A stretch of DNA of 20,947 nt from 2-02-FULL-47-50 sp964479045. GTDB taxonomy: Bacteria; Pseudomonadota; Gammaproteobacteria; Eutrophobiales; Eutrophobiaceae. The notes under the pieces were generated by a model that saw nothing but the letters and a program-made list of their open reading frames with translations, was not told the origin of the DNA and searched no databases. The stretch spans positions 1-20,947 of the forward strand of contig CAYZJI010000021.1 of the NCBI GenBank assembly GCA_964479045.1, given 5' to 3'. The number at the start of each line of letters is the position of its first letter. Position 1 is the first letter of the stretch. Position numbers and translations under genes: made by a program. Shown one piece after another: positions 1 to 7,053 of this stretch.

Positions 1-55
1 CAGGGAGGGTGATTTCAAAAACCTGCACTGAGAAAATACTGGCGCTCCCAAGGGG
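1..55. repeat. 55-bp direct repeat, copy 1, ending in a tRNA-Glu 3' fragment
   Basis: Bases 1-55 are identical to 142-196 and diverge at the next base. Bases 1-39 match the flank that follows the intact tRNA-Glu (minus strand). Bases 40-55 match its last 16 nt: one T-stem strand, the 3' acceptor strand, discriminator G and CCA. The tRNA part stops exactly at the T-stem/T-loop boundary, and element A then begins. Exact identity at the very start of the window could also be an assembly k-mer overlap. Confidence 0.85.
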
Positions 56-141
56 GCGAGGCGGGGATTTCGCGAATGCATTTAACATGCATTCGCGCCG
101 CCGAGCGCCTTGCCACGGAAGGCAAGGCCGGGGAGATGCAC
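56..141 (+). repeat. Palindromic element A (two hairpins)
   Basis: This short non-coding element starts with GCGAG directly after the tRNA T-stem bases AGGGG. It has an 11-bp perfect hairpin (71-81 with 87-97, loop TTAAC) and an 8-bp perfect hairpin (107-114 with 121-128, loop ACGGAA), separated by CCGCCGAGC, and is followed by CGGGG. Element B (311-437) has the same layout in inverted orientation. The right boundary is uncertain because similarity to B fades near 135-150. I see no transposase or coding capacity. It looks like a small REP- or MITE-like repeat. Confidence 0.65.
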
Positions 142-196
142 CAGGGAGGGTGATTTCAAAAACCTGCACTGAGAAAATACTGGCGCTCCCAAGGGG
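142..196. repeat. 55-bp direct repeat, copy 2, overlapping the intact tRNA-Glu 3' end
   Basis: Identical to 1-55, giving a 141-bp period. Here the repeat continues into the complete tRNA-Glu gene: bases 181-196 are its 3' end and 142-180 its downstream flank on the minus strand. Confidence 0.85.
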
Positions 197-256
197 AGTC
201 GAACCCCTGTTTTCGCCGTGAGAGGGCAACGTCCTGGGCCACTAGACGATGGGAGC
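181..256 (-). tRNA. tRNA-Glu (anticodon CTC)
   Basis: On the minus strand the 76-nt sequence folds as a complete cloverleaf. It has a 7-bp acceptor stem (GCTCCCA/TGGGAGC), a tRNA-Glu-type D-arm, and an anticodon stem TTGCC/GGCGA with loop CTCTCAC, so the anticodon is CTC and it reads GAG. The T-stem is AGGGG/CCCCT with loop TTCGACT. Discriminator G and a genomically encoded CCA follow. The body closely matches bacterial tRNA-Glu; many bacteria encode only the TTC isoacceptor. It lies between the two halves of a second, broken tRNA-Glu. A TATACT -10 element sits just upstream. Confidence 0.95.
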
Positions 257-269
257 AAAAAGAGAAAAT

Positions 270-275
270 AGTATA
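270..275 (-). promoter_or_regulatory. -10 element (TATACT) of the intact tRNA-Glu
   Basis: TATACT on the minus strand predicts a start about 7 nt before the mature tRNA 5' end, a typical short tRNA leader. No good -35 is visible at 16-18 bp. The 5' flank differs from that of the broken copy, so the two genes have separate promoters. Confidence 0.5.
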
Positions 276-310
276 ACGGGTTCTCCTCCCGTTTTTGATC
301 ACTACAGATA

Positions 311-437
311 GTTAATGCCTCGCAGGCATCCCTGCCGCAGCGTAGATGTCGTGGTTAAACCCCGGCCGCGCCGTCCGCTGGCGCGGCGCTCGCAGGGCAA
401 AAGACACGTTAAGTGTCTTTTGCTTGATCCTGCTCGC
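311..437 (-). repeat. Palindromic element B (inverted relative of element A)
   Basis: Read on the minus strand, the element starts GCGAGCAGGAT at 437, directly after AGGGG of the broken tRNA-Glu. It has an 11-bp perfect hairpin (397-407 with 413-423; loop TTAAC on this strand), then CCTGCGAGCG, then a 7-bp hairpin (366-372 with 380-386; loop AGCGGAC), then CCGGGG. Smaller palindromes lie at 315-329 and 322-335. Layout, linker and loops match element A while the stem sequences differ. Nothing in it looks coding. The end near 311 is a guess. Confidence 0.65.
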
Positions 438-490
438 CCCCTGTTTTCGCCGTGAGAGGGCAACGTCCTGGGCCACTAGACGATGGGAGC
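438..490 (-). pseudogene. Truncated tRNA-Glu, 5' 53 nt only
   Basis: The 53 bases are identical to the 5' part of the intact tRNA-Glu, from the acceptor 5' strand through the D-arm, anticodon arm (CTC) and first T-stem strand AGGGG. The T-loop and everything 3' of it are replaced by element B. The missing 3' part (CCCCT to CCA, 16 nt) occurs at 40-55, so 40-55 plus 438-490 would make one tRNA-Glu lacking only its 7-nt T-loop, with 382 bp between. Without a T-loop it should not give a normal tRNA. Confidence 0.85.
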
Positions 491-499
491 AATAAGCTG

Positions 500-505
500 A
501 TTATA
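500..505 (-). promoter_or_regulatory. -10 element (TATAAT) of the truncated tRNA-Glu
   Basis: A perfect TATAAT lies on the minus strand 9 nt upstream of the truncated tRNA 5' end. A weak -35 (TCTACA) is 16 bp further up. If still active, its transcript would run through the tRNA fragment, element B and then the intact tRNA-Glu. Confidence 0.5.
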
Positions 506-639
506 GGGGTTATTTTGACTCTGTAGATCTGTCCGGGATGAAATAATGTCAGGAATTCATGTAGTATAGCGTCAGAATTTTACAGTAAACCTCAGCTTTG
601 TCAGATGCATCAGGTTATATAAAGCCTGCACACAGCCTT

Positions 640-1950
640 ATGCCAAATCAGGAAACCAGTAACGTTACCCGTTTGTTCAAGGATCCGGTCATTATTCCGC
701 GTTCTGAACACAATATTTCGCGTGCGGATATCAGTGAGAATGCGCTCAAGGTGCTTTATCGTCTGAAGAATGCTGGTTACAAGGCCTATCTGGTTGGCGG
801 GGGTGTGCGTGACCTGTTGCTGAACATCAAACCCAAGGACTTTGATGTGGTGACCGATGCACGGCCGGAACAGATACGCGAACTGTTCCGCAACTGCCAG
901 CTTATCGGCCGCCGTTTCCGTCTGGCACATGTGCGCTATGGTGACGAGATCATCGAGGTTTCAACGTTTCGCGCCGCCCATCATGAAATGAGTCATGACG
1001 GTCACACTGAAGATGGCCGTATCATTCGCGATAATGTCTATGGTGACATTGATGATGATATCTGGCGCCGAGATTTCACTATTAATGCATTATTTTACAA
1101 TATCGAGGATTTCTCGATTGTGGATTATGCCGGCGGAGTGCAGGACATCAAGGATGGAGTATTACGCCTGATTGGAAATCCGGTGGAGCGGTACCGGGAA
1201 GACCCGGTGCGCATGTTGCGCGTGATCCGGTTTGCAGCGAAGCTCGGGTTCATCATTCATCCACAGACAGAACGTCCGCTGGAAAATCTGCGCCATTTGC
1301 TGGAGGAGATGCCACCTGCACGGCTGTTTGAAGAATTCATCAAGATGTTTATTAAAGGGCACGCGTTGGCCACCTGGAAGTTGCTGATCCGTTATGGGAT
1401 ATTGACACACCTTTTCCCTGATACTGCTAAAGCTCTGGAGACAGATGAAAGCGGTATCACCGGCCGCCTGTTGAATAATGTATTTCAGAACACTGATCTG
1501 CGCATACAGGAGAACAAACCCGTTACGCCGGCTTTTCTGATCGCCGCATTATTATGGACACCGTTACAGCGCCTCGTGGAAGAATACAAAAGTAACGGGC
1601 TGGCAGAGATGGATGCCATACAACTGGCAAGCGATGCTGTGATTTCACGGCAGGTCAGCACCATTGCCTTGCCGCGTCGTTTTACCCAGATCTCACGTGA
1701 AATCTGGTCTCTGCAATCGCGCCTCAAACATACGCGCGGTAACCGTCCCATGCGATTGCTCACACATCCGCGTTTTCGAGCTGCGTATGACTTTTTGCTG
1801 TTGCGTCAGGAAGCAGGTGAAGATGTGAAAGAACTGGCCGGATGGTGGACGGAGTTCTTGGACAAGAACAAGCATCTGCTTGAAGACGTTCAGACTGCTG
1901 CCGTTACACACACGCACCGTCCACGCCGCCGGCGGAGACGCCGGAATTGA
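640..1950 (+). CDS. pcnB: Poly(A) polymerase I (PcnB)
   Basis: This enzyme adds 3' poly(A) tails to RNA and so promotes turnover by the degradosome and PNPase. The 436-aa product has the class II nucleotidyltransferase head LVGGGVRDLL (about residues 51-60) with catalytic aspartates in KDFDV (D67 and D69). Next comes the RNA-binding region with GRRFRLAHV and RRDFTINALFYN. The tail RPRRRRRRRN is the basic C-terminus usual in PcnB and separates it from CCA-adding enzymes. I chose ATG 640, which gives a normal-length N-terminus; an in-frame TTG at 598 would add 14 unconserved-looking residues, and neither has a good Shine-Dalgarno. It is first in the pcnB-folK-dNK-panBCD run, with folK 3 bp downstream. 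No convincing promoter was found in 491-639. Confidence 0.95.
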   Translation: MPNQETSNVTRLFKDPVIIPRSEHNISRADISENALKVLYRLKNAGYKAYLVGGGVRDLLLNIKPKDFDVVTDARPEQIRELFRNCQLIGRRFRLAHVRYGDEIIEVSTFRAAHHEMSHDGHTEDGRIIRDNVYGDIDDDIWRRDFTINALFYNIEDFSIVDYAGGVQDIKDGVLRLIGNPVERYREDPVRMLRVIRFAAKLGFIIHPQTERPLENLRHLLEEMPPARLFEEFIKMFIKGHALATWKLLIRYGILTHLFPDTAKALETDESGITGRLLNNVFQNTDLRIQENKPVTPAFLIAALLWTPLQRLVEEYKSNGLAEMDAIQLASDAVISRQVSTIALPRRFTQISREIWSLQSRLKHTRGNRPMRLLTHPRFRAAYDFLLLRQEAGEDVKELAGWWTEFLDKNKHLLEDVQTAAVTHTHRPRRRRRRRN

Positions 1951-1953
1951 TTT

Positions 1954-2445
1954 ATGCAGGCGACGGACGCCTTTATCGGTCTGGGAAGCAACCTGGATGA
2001 ACCGGTGGAGCAACTGAATCGTGCGATTGCTGCACTTGGCAGAATACCGGAGACCAGAGTGCATATCGTGTCATCGTATTATCAGAGCCGTCCGCTTGGA
2101 CCACAGGATCAGCCGGATTACATCAATGCTGTTGCACATGTCGTGACCGGATTGTCTGCAGAGGATTTACTGAAACACCTGCAACAGATTGAACACCAGC
2201 ATGGCCGGGTGAGATCAGTACATTGGGGCCCGCGTACACTGGATCTGGACTTGCTGCTTTATGGTGATCAGGTGATCAACACACCGAATCTGCAGGTCCC
2301 TCACCCGGAAATACACCGCCGTGGCTTTGTGCTTAAACCTCTGTCAGAGATTGCGCCAGAGGTCAATATAACCGGGCATGGATCGGCGCAGCTATTGATG
2401 CAAAAAATGGATGCCAGCGATGTGCGCAGGAAGCCATCGTCATGA
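1954..2445 (+). CDS. folK: 2-amino-4-hydroxy-6-hydroxymethyldihydropteridine pyrophosphokinase (HPPK)
   Basis: HPPK transfers pyrophosphate from ATP to hydroxymethyl-dihydropterin, the step before dihydropteroate synthase in folate synthesis. The 163-aa product has the N-terminal GLGSNLDEP motif, the SSYYQSRPLGPQDQPDYINAV-type substrate loop, and the HPPK signature GPRTLDLDLLLYG, whose aspartates bind Mg-ATP. VPHPEIHRRGFVLKPL follows as usual. Length is normal for a stand-alone enzyme. It starts 3 bp after pcnB and its stop overlaps the next start (ATGA), so it is probably translationally coupled to the kinase gene. Confidence 0.95.
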   Translation: MQATDAFIGLGSNLDEPVEQLNRAIAALGRIPETRVHIVSSYYQSRPLGPQDQPDYINAVAHVVTGLSAEDLLKHLQQIEHQHGRVRSVHWGPRTLDLDLLLYGDQVINTPNLQVPHPEIHRRGFVLKPLSEIAPEVNITGHGSAQLLMQKMDASDVRRKPSS

Positions 2446-3086
2446 ATGGTGATTTACCGGATTACATTGTAGTTGAAGGGCCGATAGGCGCCGGCAAGAC
2501 TTCACTGGCGAAACGGCTGGCACAGACTTATGAAATCGAACCGGTACTGGAGTCGGCAGCGGACAATCCGTTTTTGCCGGCATTCTATGATAATCCGCGT
2601 GCATCTGCATTACCGGTGCAACTTTATTTTCTCTTTCAACGTGTCCGGCAACTGGAGTTGTTGCGCCAGTCGGACATGTTCCGGCCTGTGTGTATTGCCG
2701 ATTACCTGATAGAGAAAGATCGTCTGTTTGCCAAAGCCACACTGACGGAGGCAGAGTTTGAGCTATACCAGCAGGTGTATGATCATATGGCCCCGGAAAC
2801 GCCGGCTCCCGATCTGGTGATTTATCTGCAGGCCAGTCCGGAAACCCTGCTGAAGCGCATACTGGAACGCGGTATACATTATGAAAAGGGCATCGATGAG
2901 GGATATCTGAAAAAAATTACGGATGCGTATGTGGATTTTTTCTATCATTATGATGCCGCACCCTTGCTGATCGTGAACACGGAAAATTTTGACCTTGCTC
3001 ATGGTGAAAACAGTTTCAACCTGCTGCTGGATCATATCCGCAAGCTGACACGAGGCAGGCATTACTTCAATCCACATGAACTTTGA
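2442..3086 (+). CDS. Deoxynucleoside kinase family protein
   Basis: A 214-aa P-loop kinase of the deoxyadenosine/deoxyguanosine kinase (dNK) family, which phosphorylates salvaged deoxynucleosides. Visible features are the P-loop GPIGAGKTS (residues 13-21), the glutamate in EPVLESAADNPFL, the ADYLIEKDRLFA segment that matches the family's conserved E/D-R motif, and the arginine-containing lid region around RILERGIHYEKGID. Substrate preference cannot be read from sequence. The gene overlaps folK by 4 bp and precedes panB, a placement common in Gammaproteobacteria. Its link to folate or pantothenate synthesis is positional only. Confidence 0.88.
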   Translation: MNGDLPDYIVVEGPIGAGKTSLAKRLAQTYEIEPVLESAADNPFLPAFYDNPRASALPVQLYFLFQRVRQLELLRQSDMFRPVCIADYLIEKDRLFAKATLTEAEFELYQQVYDHMAPETPAPDLVIYLQASPETLLKRILERGIHYEKGIDEGYLKKITDAYVDFFYHYDAAPLLIVNTENFDLAHGENSFNLLLDHIRKLTRGRHYFNPHEL

Positions 3087-3101
3087 TTTGAAATTTACTG
3101 A

Positions 3102-3893
3102 ATGAAAAAAGTAACAGTCAATACACTGGCTGACATGAAACGCAATGGCGAACGTATCGCCTGCCTGACTGCGTATGATGCAACGTTTGCCCGGGCCCTG
3201 GATCAGGCCGGCCTTGATGTGATACTTGTTGGCGATTCACTGGGCATGGTGCTGCAGGGCGCGGAAGACACGCTCAAGGTCAGTCTGCAGGACATGATTT
3301 ATCATTCCCGCTGTGTGCGGGCCGGTTGTGAGCGTGCCTATCTTGTTACCGACATGCCCTTCATGAGTTATGCCACACCGGCACGTGCGCTGGGCACAGC
3401 AGAACGGCTGGTAGCGGAAGGCGGCGCGGAAATGGTCAAGCTGGAAGGAGGAACCGTATTTTCAGACACCGTAAGATGTCTGAGTGATCATGGCTTTCCG
3501 GTGTGTGCGCATCTGGGGTTGACCCCGCAATCGATTCATAAACTCGGCGGCTATCAGGTGCAGGGCCGCGATGAAACTGCAGCACAGCAGATACTGGCTG
3601 ATGCAAAATTACTGCAGTATGCTGGCGCCTCCATGCTGGTACTGGAATGTGTGCCGCACACACTTGCGGCGAAAGTCACCCGGGAACTTACCATCCCCGT
3701 TATCGGTATTGGTGCCGGCAAGCAATGTGACGGTCAGGTGCTGGTGTTGCATGACATGTTGGGCATAGGCAAGCACAAACCTCGCTTCACCAGAAATTTC
3801 ATGGAAGGTGCAGGTTCGATCCAGATGGCACTGGAACATTATGTAAGCGCAGTGAAGAAGGGTGAATTTCCCGCGCCCGAACATCAGTATTGA
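3102..3893 (+). CDS. panB: 3-methyl-2-oxobutanoate hydroxymethyltransferase
   Basis: PanB makes ketopantoate from alpha-ketoisovalerate and methylene-tetrahydrofolate, the first committed step to pantothenate and CoA. The 263-aa protein has the family's (beta/alpha)8 barrel motifs: VGDSLGMV with metal ligand D45, TDMPF with D84, VKLEGG with K113, and catalytic-type glutamate E182 in LVLECVP, followed by IGIGAGKQCDGQ. Length is normal. It sits 15 bp after the kinase gene and 21 bp before panC. No strong Shine-Dalgarno precedes ATG 3102, but the N-terminus MKKVTVNTL fits the family. Confidence 0.97.
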   Translation: MKKVTVNTLADMKRNGERIACLTAYDATFARALDQAGLDVILVGDSLGMVLQGAEDTLKVSLQDMIYHSRCVRAGCERAYLVTDMPFMSYATPARALGTAERLVAEGGAEMVKLEGGTVFSDTVRCLSDHGFPVCAHLGLTPQSIHKLGGYQVQGRDETAAQQILADAKLLQYAGASMLVLECVPHTLAAKVTRELTIPVIGIGAGKQCDGQVLVLHDMLGIGKHKPRFTRNFMEGAGSIQMALEHYVSAVKKGEFPAPEHQY

Positions 3894-3914
3894 TCGTTAA
3901 ATTTCATATTCATC

Positions 3915-4757
3915 ATGCTCAGTGTCCGCCAGATTATCCCGCTGCGTAAACAGATTGCAGAGTGGCGGCGGGATGGACAACGTATTGCTCTGGTGCCCAC
4001 CATGGGCAATCTGCATCAGGGGCATCTGGCGCTGGTGGAATACGCCAGACAGATTGCAGACAGGGTGGCAGTCACTATTTTTGTAAATCCGTCGCAGTTT
4101 GTGGCGGGCGAAGACTATGCGGGTTACCCGCGCACCCTGCAACAGGATCAACATCTTCTTGAAACTGCAAAAACGGATCTGCTGTTCCATCCGGATGCAG
4201 AGGAAATTTATCCGGGTGGTTCAGCAACGCATACAATGATTACTGTACCGGCGCTGGATAATATTTATTGTGGAAAATTCCGGCCGGGGCATTTTGCCGG
4301 AGTGGCAACGGTGGTAAGCAAGCTGTTCAACATCGTACAGCCGGATGTGGCGATATTCGGAGAAAAGGATTACCAACAGTTGCTGGTCATCCGGCAGATG
4401 GCGCGTGATTTGTGTTTCCCGGTTGAAATCGTCGGGCGGCCCACCGTACGCGAATCAGACGGGCTGGCCATGAGTTCGCGCAATGCCTATCTCTCCGCAG
4501 AAGAGCGGAAGCAGGCACCCTTGCTCTTCGAGGTGTTGACACAGCTGGCGGATCAGATCCGGAATGGCGAAACCCGTTATTCTGAAATTGAGCAGCAGGC
4601 ACGCACAAAACTGGAGCAGGCCGGTTTCAGTGTGGATTATGTTGCTGTTGCTGAAGCGGAAAATCTGGACAAACCTGTGATAGGAGACCTGATAGTGCTG
4701 GCTGCGGCGCGTCTCGGTGCTGCCCGGCTCATTGATAATATTCTTGTGAAACGTTGA
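3915..4757 (+). CDS. panC: Pantothenate synthetase
   Basis: PanC joins pantoate and beta-alanine using ATP, through a pantoyl-adenylate. The 280-aa product shows the nucleotidyltransferase HxGH motif in PTMGNLHQGHLAL (H34 and H37), the pantoate pocket FVNPSQF, FGEKDYQQLLVIRQM, and the KMSKS-like loop SSRNAYL. Length is normal. It follows panB by 21 bp. The gap to panD is 58 bp and contains no clear terminator, so panBCD is probably one transcript supplying all the specific steps except PanE or IlvC. Confidence 0.97.
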   Translation: MLSVRQIIPLRKQIAEWRRDGQRIALVPTMGNLHQGHLALVEYARQIADRVAVTIFVNPSQFVAGEDYAGYPRTLQQDQHLLETAKTDLLFHPDAEEIYPGGSATHTMITVPALDNIYCGKFRPGHFAGVATVVSKLFNIVQPDVAIFGEKDYQQLLVIRQMARDLCFPVEIVGRPTVRESDGLAMSSRNAYLSAEERKQAPLLFEVLTQLADQIRNGETRYSEIEQQARTKLEQAGFSVDYVAVAEAENLDKPVIGDLIVLAAARLGAARLIDNILVKR

Positions 4758-4815
4758 ACCGGGGGAAATTTTCCGCCATACTTTGCCTTCCCAACGGCCT
4801 GTTCGGTAAGTAAGC

Positions 4816-5196
4816 ATGCAAATTACTGTTTTAAAAGCAAAATTTCATTCAGCCCGGGTGACGCATTCAGAACTCGAATATGATGGATCATGTGCAATTG
4901 ATGGCGCATTGCTGGACAAGGCCGGGATCCATGAGTATGAACAGATCCAGATTTACAACATCAATAACGGCGAACGTTTCACAACCTACGCTATCCGTGC
5001 CGAGGATCATTCCGGCATTTTTTCCGTGAACGGTGCGGCAGCCCGCAAGGCCAGTGTGGGTGATCGTGTGATCATCTGTGCCTATGGCGTGATTAACGAA
5101 GCCGAGATCATCAAGTACAAACCGGTGCTGGTCTATCTGGACGAGAAAAACCAGATCACCCGCATCCGCGATCATATTCCGGTGCAGGCAGCCTGA
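4816..5196 (+). CDS. panD: Aspartate 1-decarboxylase proenzyme
   Basis: PanD decarboxylates L-aspartate to beta-alanine, the second substrate of PanC. It is made as a proenzyme that self-cleaves between Gly24 and Ser25 to form a pyruvoyl cofactor. That site is present: G24-S25 in EYDGSCAID. K9 (in KAKFH) and the YAIRAEDHSG and NGAAARKASVGD segments also match the family. At 126 aa it is full length. It ends the plus-strand run and converges on regA, with 16 bp between the stops. A small 5-bp stem there (CCTGA/TCAGG) is too weak to call a terminator. Confidence 0.97.
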   Translation: MQITVLKAKFHSARVTHSELEYDGSCAIDGALLDKAGIHEYEQIQIYNINNGERFTTYAIRAEDHSGIFSVNGAAARKASVGDRVIICAYGVINEAEIIKYKPVLVYLDEKNQITRIRDHIPVQAA

Positions 5197-5212
5197 TTTT
5201 AATTCAGGTTTT

Positions 5213-5749
5213 CTACTCCATTCCCGCCGGACGCTTCTGTAATTTTCGTTGCAGTGTGCGCCGGTGCAGGCCGAGCCGCTTTGCAGCGGTGGAAATATTG
5301 CCACCACACTCCATCAGCACTTTTTGTATGTATTCCCACTCCTTGCGTTCCAGCGGTAGTGGCACTGCCGGCACATCTACATCATCACTCCCGCCGGCAT
5401 AATCGAATGCAGCGACAATCTGATCAGCGTCCGCCGGCTTGGTCAGGTAATGCGTGGCCCCGAGTTTGATCGCTTCAATTGCTGTGGCAATACTGGCATA
5501 GCCGGTCAATACCACGATACGCATCTGCGGATTGCATTCCAGCAGGCGGCTGATTAATTTCAGGCCGGAATCACCGGGCATGCGCAAATCCAGTACAGCA
5601 TACTCCGGGACAAACATTTCAAGTTGTTCCAGTGCACTGACGACATCATGTGCCACGAATATATCATAGGCCCGCTTTGCCAGTGCTTTCGACAACACTG
5701 AGGTAAAAGTGGCATCGTCATCCACGAGCAGCAGTCTTTTATTTTGCAT
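5213..5749 (-). CDS. regA: RegA/PrrA-type redox response regulator
   Basis: This is the DNA-binding partner of a RegB/PrrB redox kinase, which in proteobacteria adjusts respiration and energy metabolism to redox state. From ATG 5749 the product is 178 aa. The receiver domain has the acidic pocket D10-D12, phosphoacceptor D54 in AVLDLRMPG, the LTGYAS threonine region, and K104 in LTKPAD. A linker with a VPAVPLP segment leads to a Fis-type helix-turn-helix, GGNISTAAKRLGLHRRTLQRKL, which is close to the nearly invariant RegA HTH. I chose ATG 5749 because GGAAGG lies about 7 bp upstream and MQNKRLLLVDDD is the normal N-terminus; an upstream extension would run into regB. It overlaps regB by 11 bp. 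Confidence 0.93.
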   Translation of the reverse strand: MQNKRLLLVDDDATFTSVLSKALAKRAYDIFVAHDVVSALEQLEMFVPEYAVLDLRMPGDSGLKLISRLLECNPQMRIVVLTGYASIATAIEAIKLGATHYLTKPADADQIVAAFDYAGGSDDVDVPAVPLPLERKEWEYIQKVLMECGGNISTAAKRLGLHRRTLQRKLQKRPAGME

Positions 5750-6998
5750 CGACTGTACCTTCCGCCAGAATGGATGCCAGTGGCAGGGTAATAGTTGCCG
5801 TGACACCGCCATCCGCGCAGTTTTCAAGTTGTAAATGGCCGCCATAACGGTTCAGAGTGGTCCGGGCCAGGAACAGACCAAGACCCATGCCTTCGCCTGC
5901 GGGTTTGGTGCTGACCACGCTGTAGCCGGCCCGTTGCAGGACATCGCGGGCAATCCCCTGACCATCATCGTGCACGCGGATGATCAAGCAGTTACTTTTG
6001 CATTCACAATCCAGCCGCACGATGCTGGATGTGGCATCTGCGGCATTATTCAGTACATTAATAATCGCATGGCCCAGCGTATGTTCTGCAATGATCGCAG
6101 GGCCCGGCACCGGCAGTGAAAAAGTCTGCACCAGTTCGACATCATTGCGGGTGGCGCGCCATTCATTAATCAACCGGTGCAGGAACTCATCCACCGTTGC
6201 GCGGTATCCGGATTCTGCCTGCAACTGTCCCGCATCAGAGGCCATGCGTGACAGTATGGATTTGCAGCGATCAATCTGCTCCCGCATCAGCCGGAAATTC
6301 TGTTCCAGTTCCGGTGTCCCGGCATGATCGAGTTCCAGTTCACGGGACAGCACAGCCAGGGTGGCAAGCGGAGTTCCCAGTTCATGTGCCGTTCCAGCAG
6401 CGAGTGTGCCCAATGCGAGTATTTGTTCGGCATGTAATTGTTCTTCACGAATGGCCGCGAGCAATCGATCCTGATCACGCAGTGTTCTGGCAATGCGTGA
6501 TACAAAGAATGCAACCAGTATCGCACTGAGGATAAAACCATACCACATGCCCCAGATATGCAGGCGCAGATGATCATCATGGCCGGCATCATGAATCAAC
6601 GGTACGTTAAAGAACATCAAGGTGGTGTAGCTGGCAAGGGCGATGATGGCAATTGCCCAGGTATAGACGGTCTTGAGGCTCGCGGCGGCAAAAATAATCG
6701 GGATGATGAACAGTGAAATAAAAGGATTAATCGACCCGCCCGTAAAATAAATCAGCAAGGACAGTGCTATCAGATCCACCAGTAGTTGTATCAGGAATGT
6801 TTTTTGGGAAAGCTCCGAAAGACGTTGCACATGCCACCATGAATATAAGGTGTAGAGGGCCAGCGCCGTGATAATCATGATAATCGGCAATACCGGCAGC
6901 CTGATGGAGAAAAAGAGCTGCATGAAGAACAACGCGACCACCTGTCCGCCAATGGCGAACAGGCGAATCAGTAACAGATATTTAAGGTTCTGGATCAT
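5739..6998 (-). CDS. regB: RegB/PrrB-type membrane redox sensor histidine kinase
   Basis: A 419-aa sensor kinase with about six hydrophobic membrane segments in the first 170 residues. The loop motif GGSINPF (residues 87-93) matches GGxxNPF, the quinone-sensing signature of RegB. The H-box LGTLAAGTAHELGTPLATL carries H205. The dimerisation region contains C245 (EQIDRCKSIL), which appears to correspond to the redox-active cysteine of Rhodobacter RegB. The ATPase domain has an N-box (NVLNNAADAT), DDGQGI and GEGMGLGLFLA. Length and order match the family, and regA follows with an 11-bp overlap. Upstream there is a TATAAT -10 and a probable RegA site, so autoregulation is likely. Confidence 0.93.
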   Translation of the reverse strand: MIQNLKYLLLIRLFAIGGQVVALFFMQLFFSIRLPVLPIIMIITALALYTLYSWWHVQRLSELSQKTFLIQLLVDLIALSLLIYFTGGSINPFISLFIIPIIFAAASLKTVYTWAIAIIALASYTTLMFFNVPLIHDAGHDDHLRLHIWGMWYGFILSAILVAFFVSRIARTLRDQDRLLAAIREEQLHAEQILALGTLAAGTAHELGTPLATLAVLSRELELDHAGTPELEQNFRLMREQIDRCKSILSRMASDAGQLQAESGYRATVDEFLHRLINEWRATRNDVELVQTFSLPVPGPAIIAEHTLGHAIINVLNNAADATSSIVRLDCECKSNCLIIRVHDDGQGIARDVLQRAGYSVVSTKPAGEGMGLGLFLARTTLNRYGGHLQLENCADGGVTATITLPLASILAEGTVDAK

Positions 6999-7024
6999 CA
7001 GTGCGATATGCCGGTCGTGTCGGC

Positions 7025-7030
7025 ATTATA
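7025..7030 (-). promoter_or_regulatory. -10 element (TATAAT) for regB-regA
   Basis: A consensus TATAAT on the minus strand lies about 26 bp upstream of the regB ATG. No consensus -35 exists at 16-18 bp, as expected of an activator-dependent promoter. The predicted start is near 7018, which puts the 7054-7070 dyad at about -44. Confidence 0.5.
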
Positions 7031-7053
7031 GCTATTTCCATTGTCTATCCGGT

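Noticed and set aside
40..196. attL/attR of an integrative element at the tRNA-Glu 3' end
   Set aside because: The duplication also covers 39 bp beyond the tRNA, the two copies are only 141 bp apart, and there is no integrase.
9..221. A 70-codon plus-strand ORF across the left end
   Set aside because: It runs through the direct repeats and antisense to tRNA-Glu, and its protein is just the repeat translated twice.
311..437. Integron attC site or CRISPR repeat, because of GTTAA/TTAAC and the palindromes
   Set aside because: The TTAAC lies in the loop rather than at paired core sites, there is no integrase or cassette, and no regular repeat-spacer pattern.
515..549. Sigma-70 promoter for pcnB (TTGACT at 515-520)
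   Set aside because: No acceptable -10 lies 16-18 bp downstream; the best AT-rich hexamer is over 20 bp away.
598..639. TTG start for pcnB at 598
   Set aside because: ATG 640 gives a normal PcnB N-terminus; the extra 14 residues have no support and there is no ribosome site at either.
5192..5208. Terminator between panD and regA (CCTGA/TCAGG)
   Set aside because: Only a 5-bp stem, part of it inside the panD stop; too weak to annotate.
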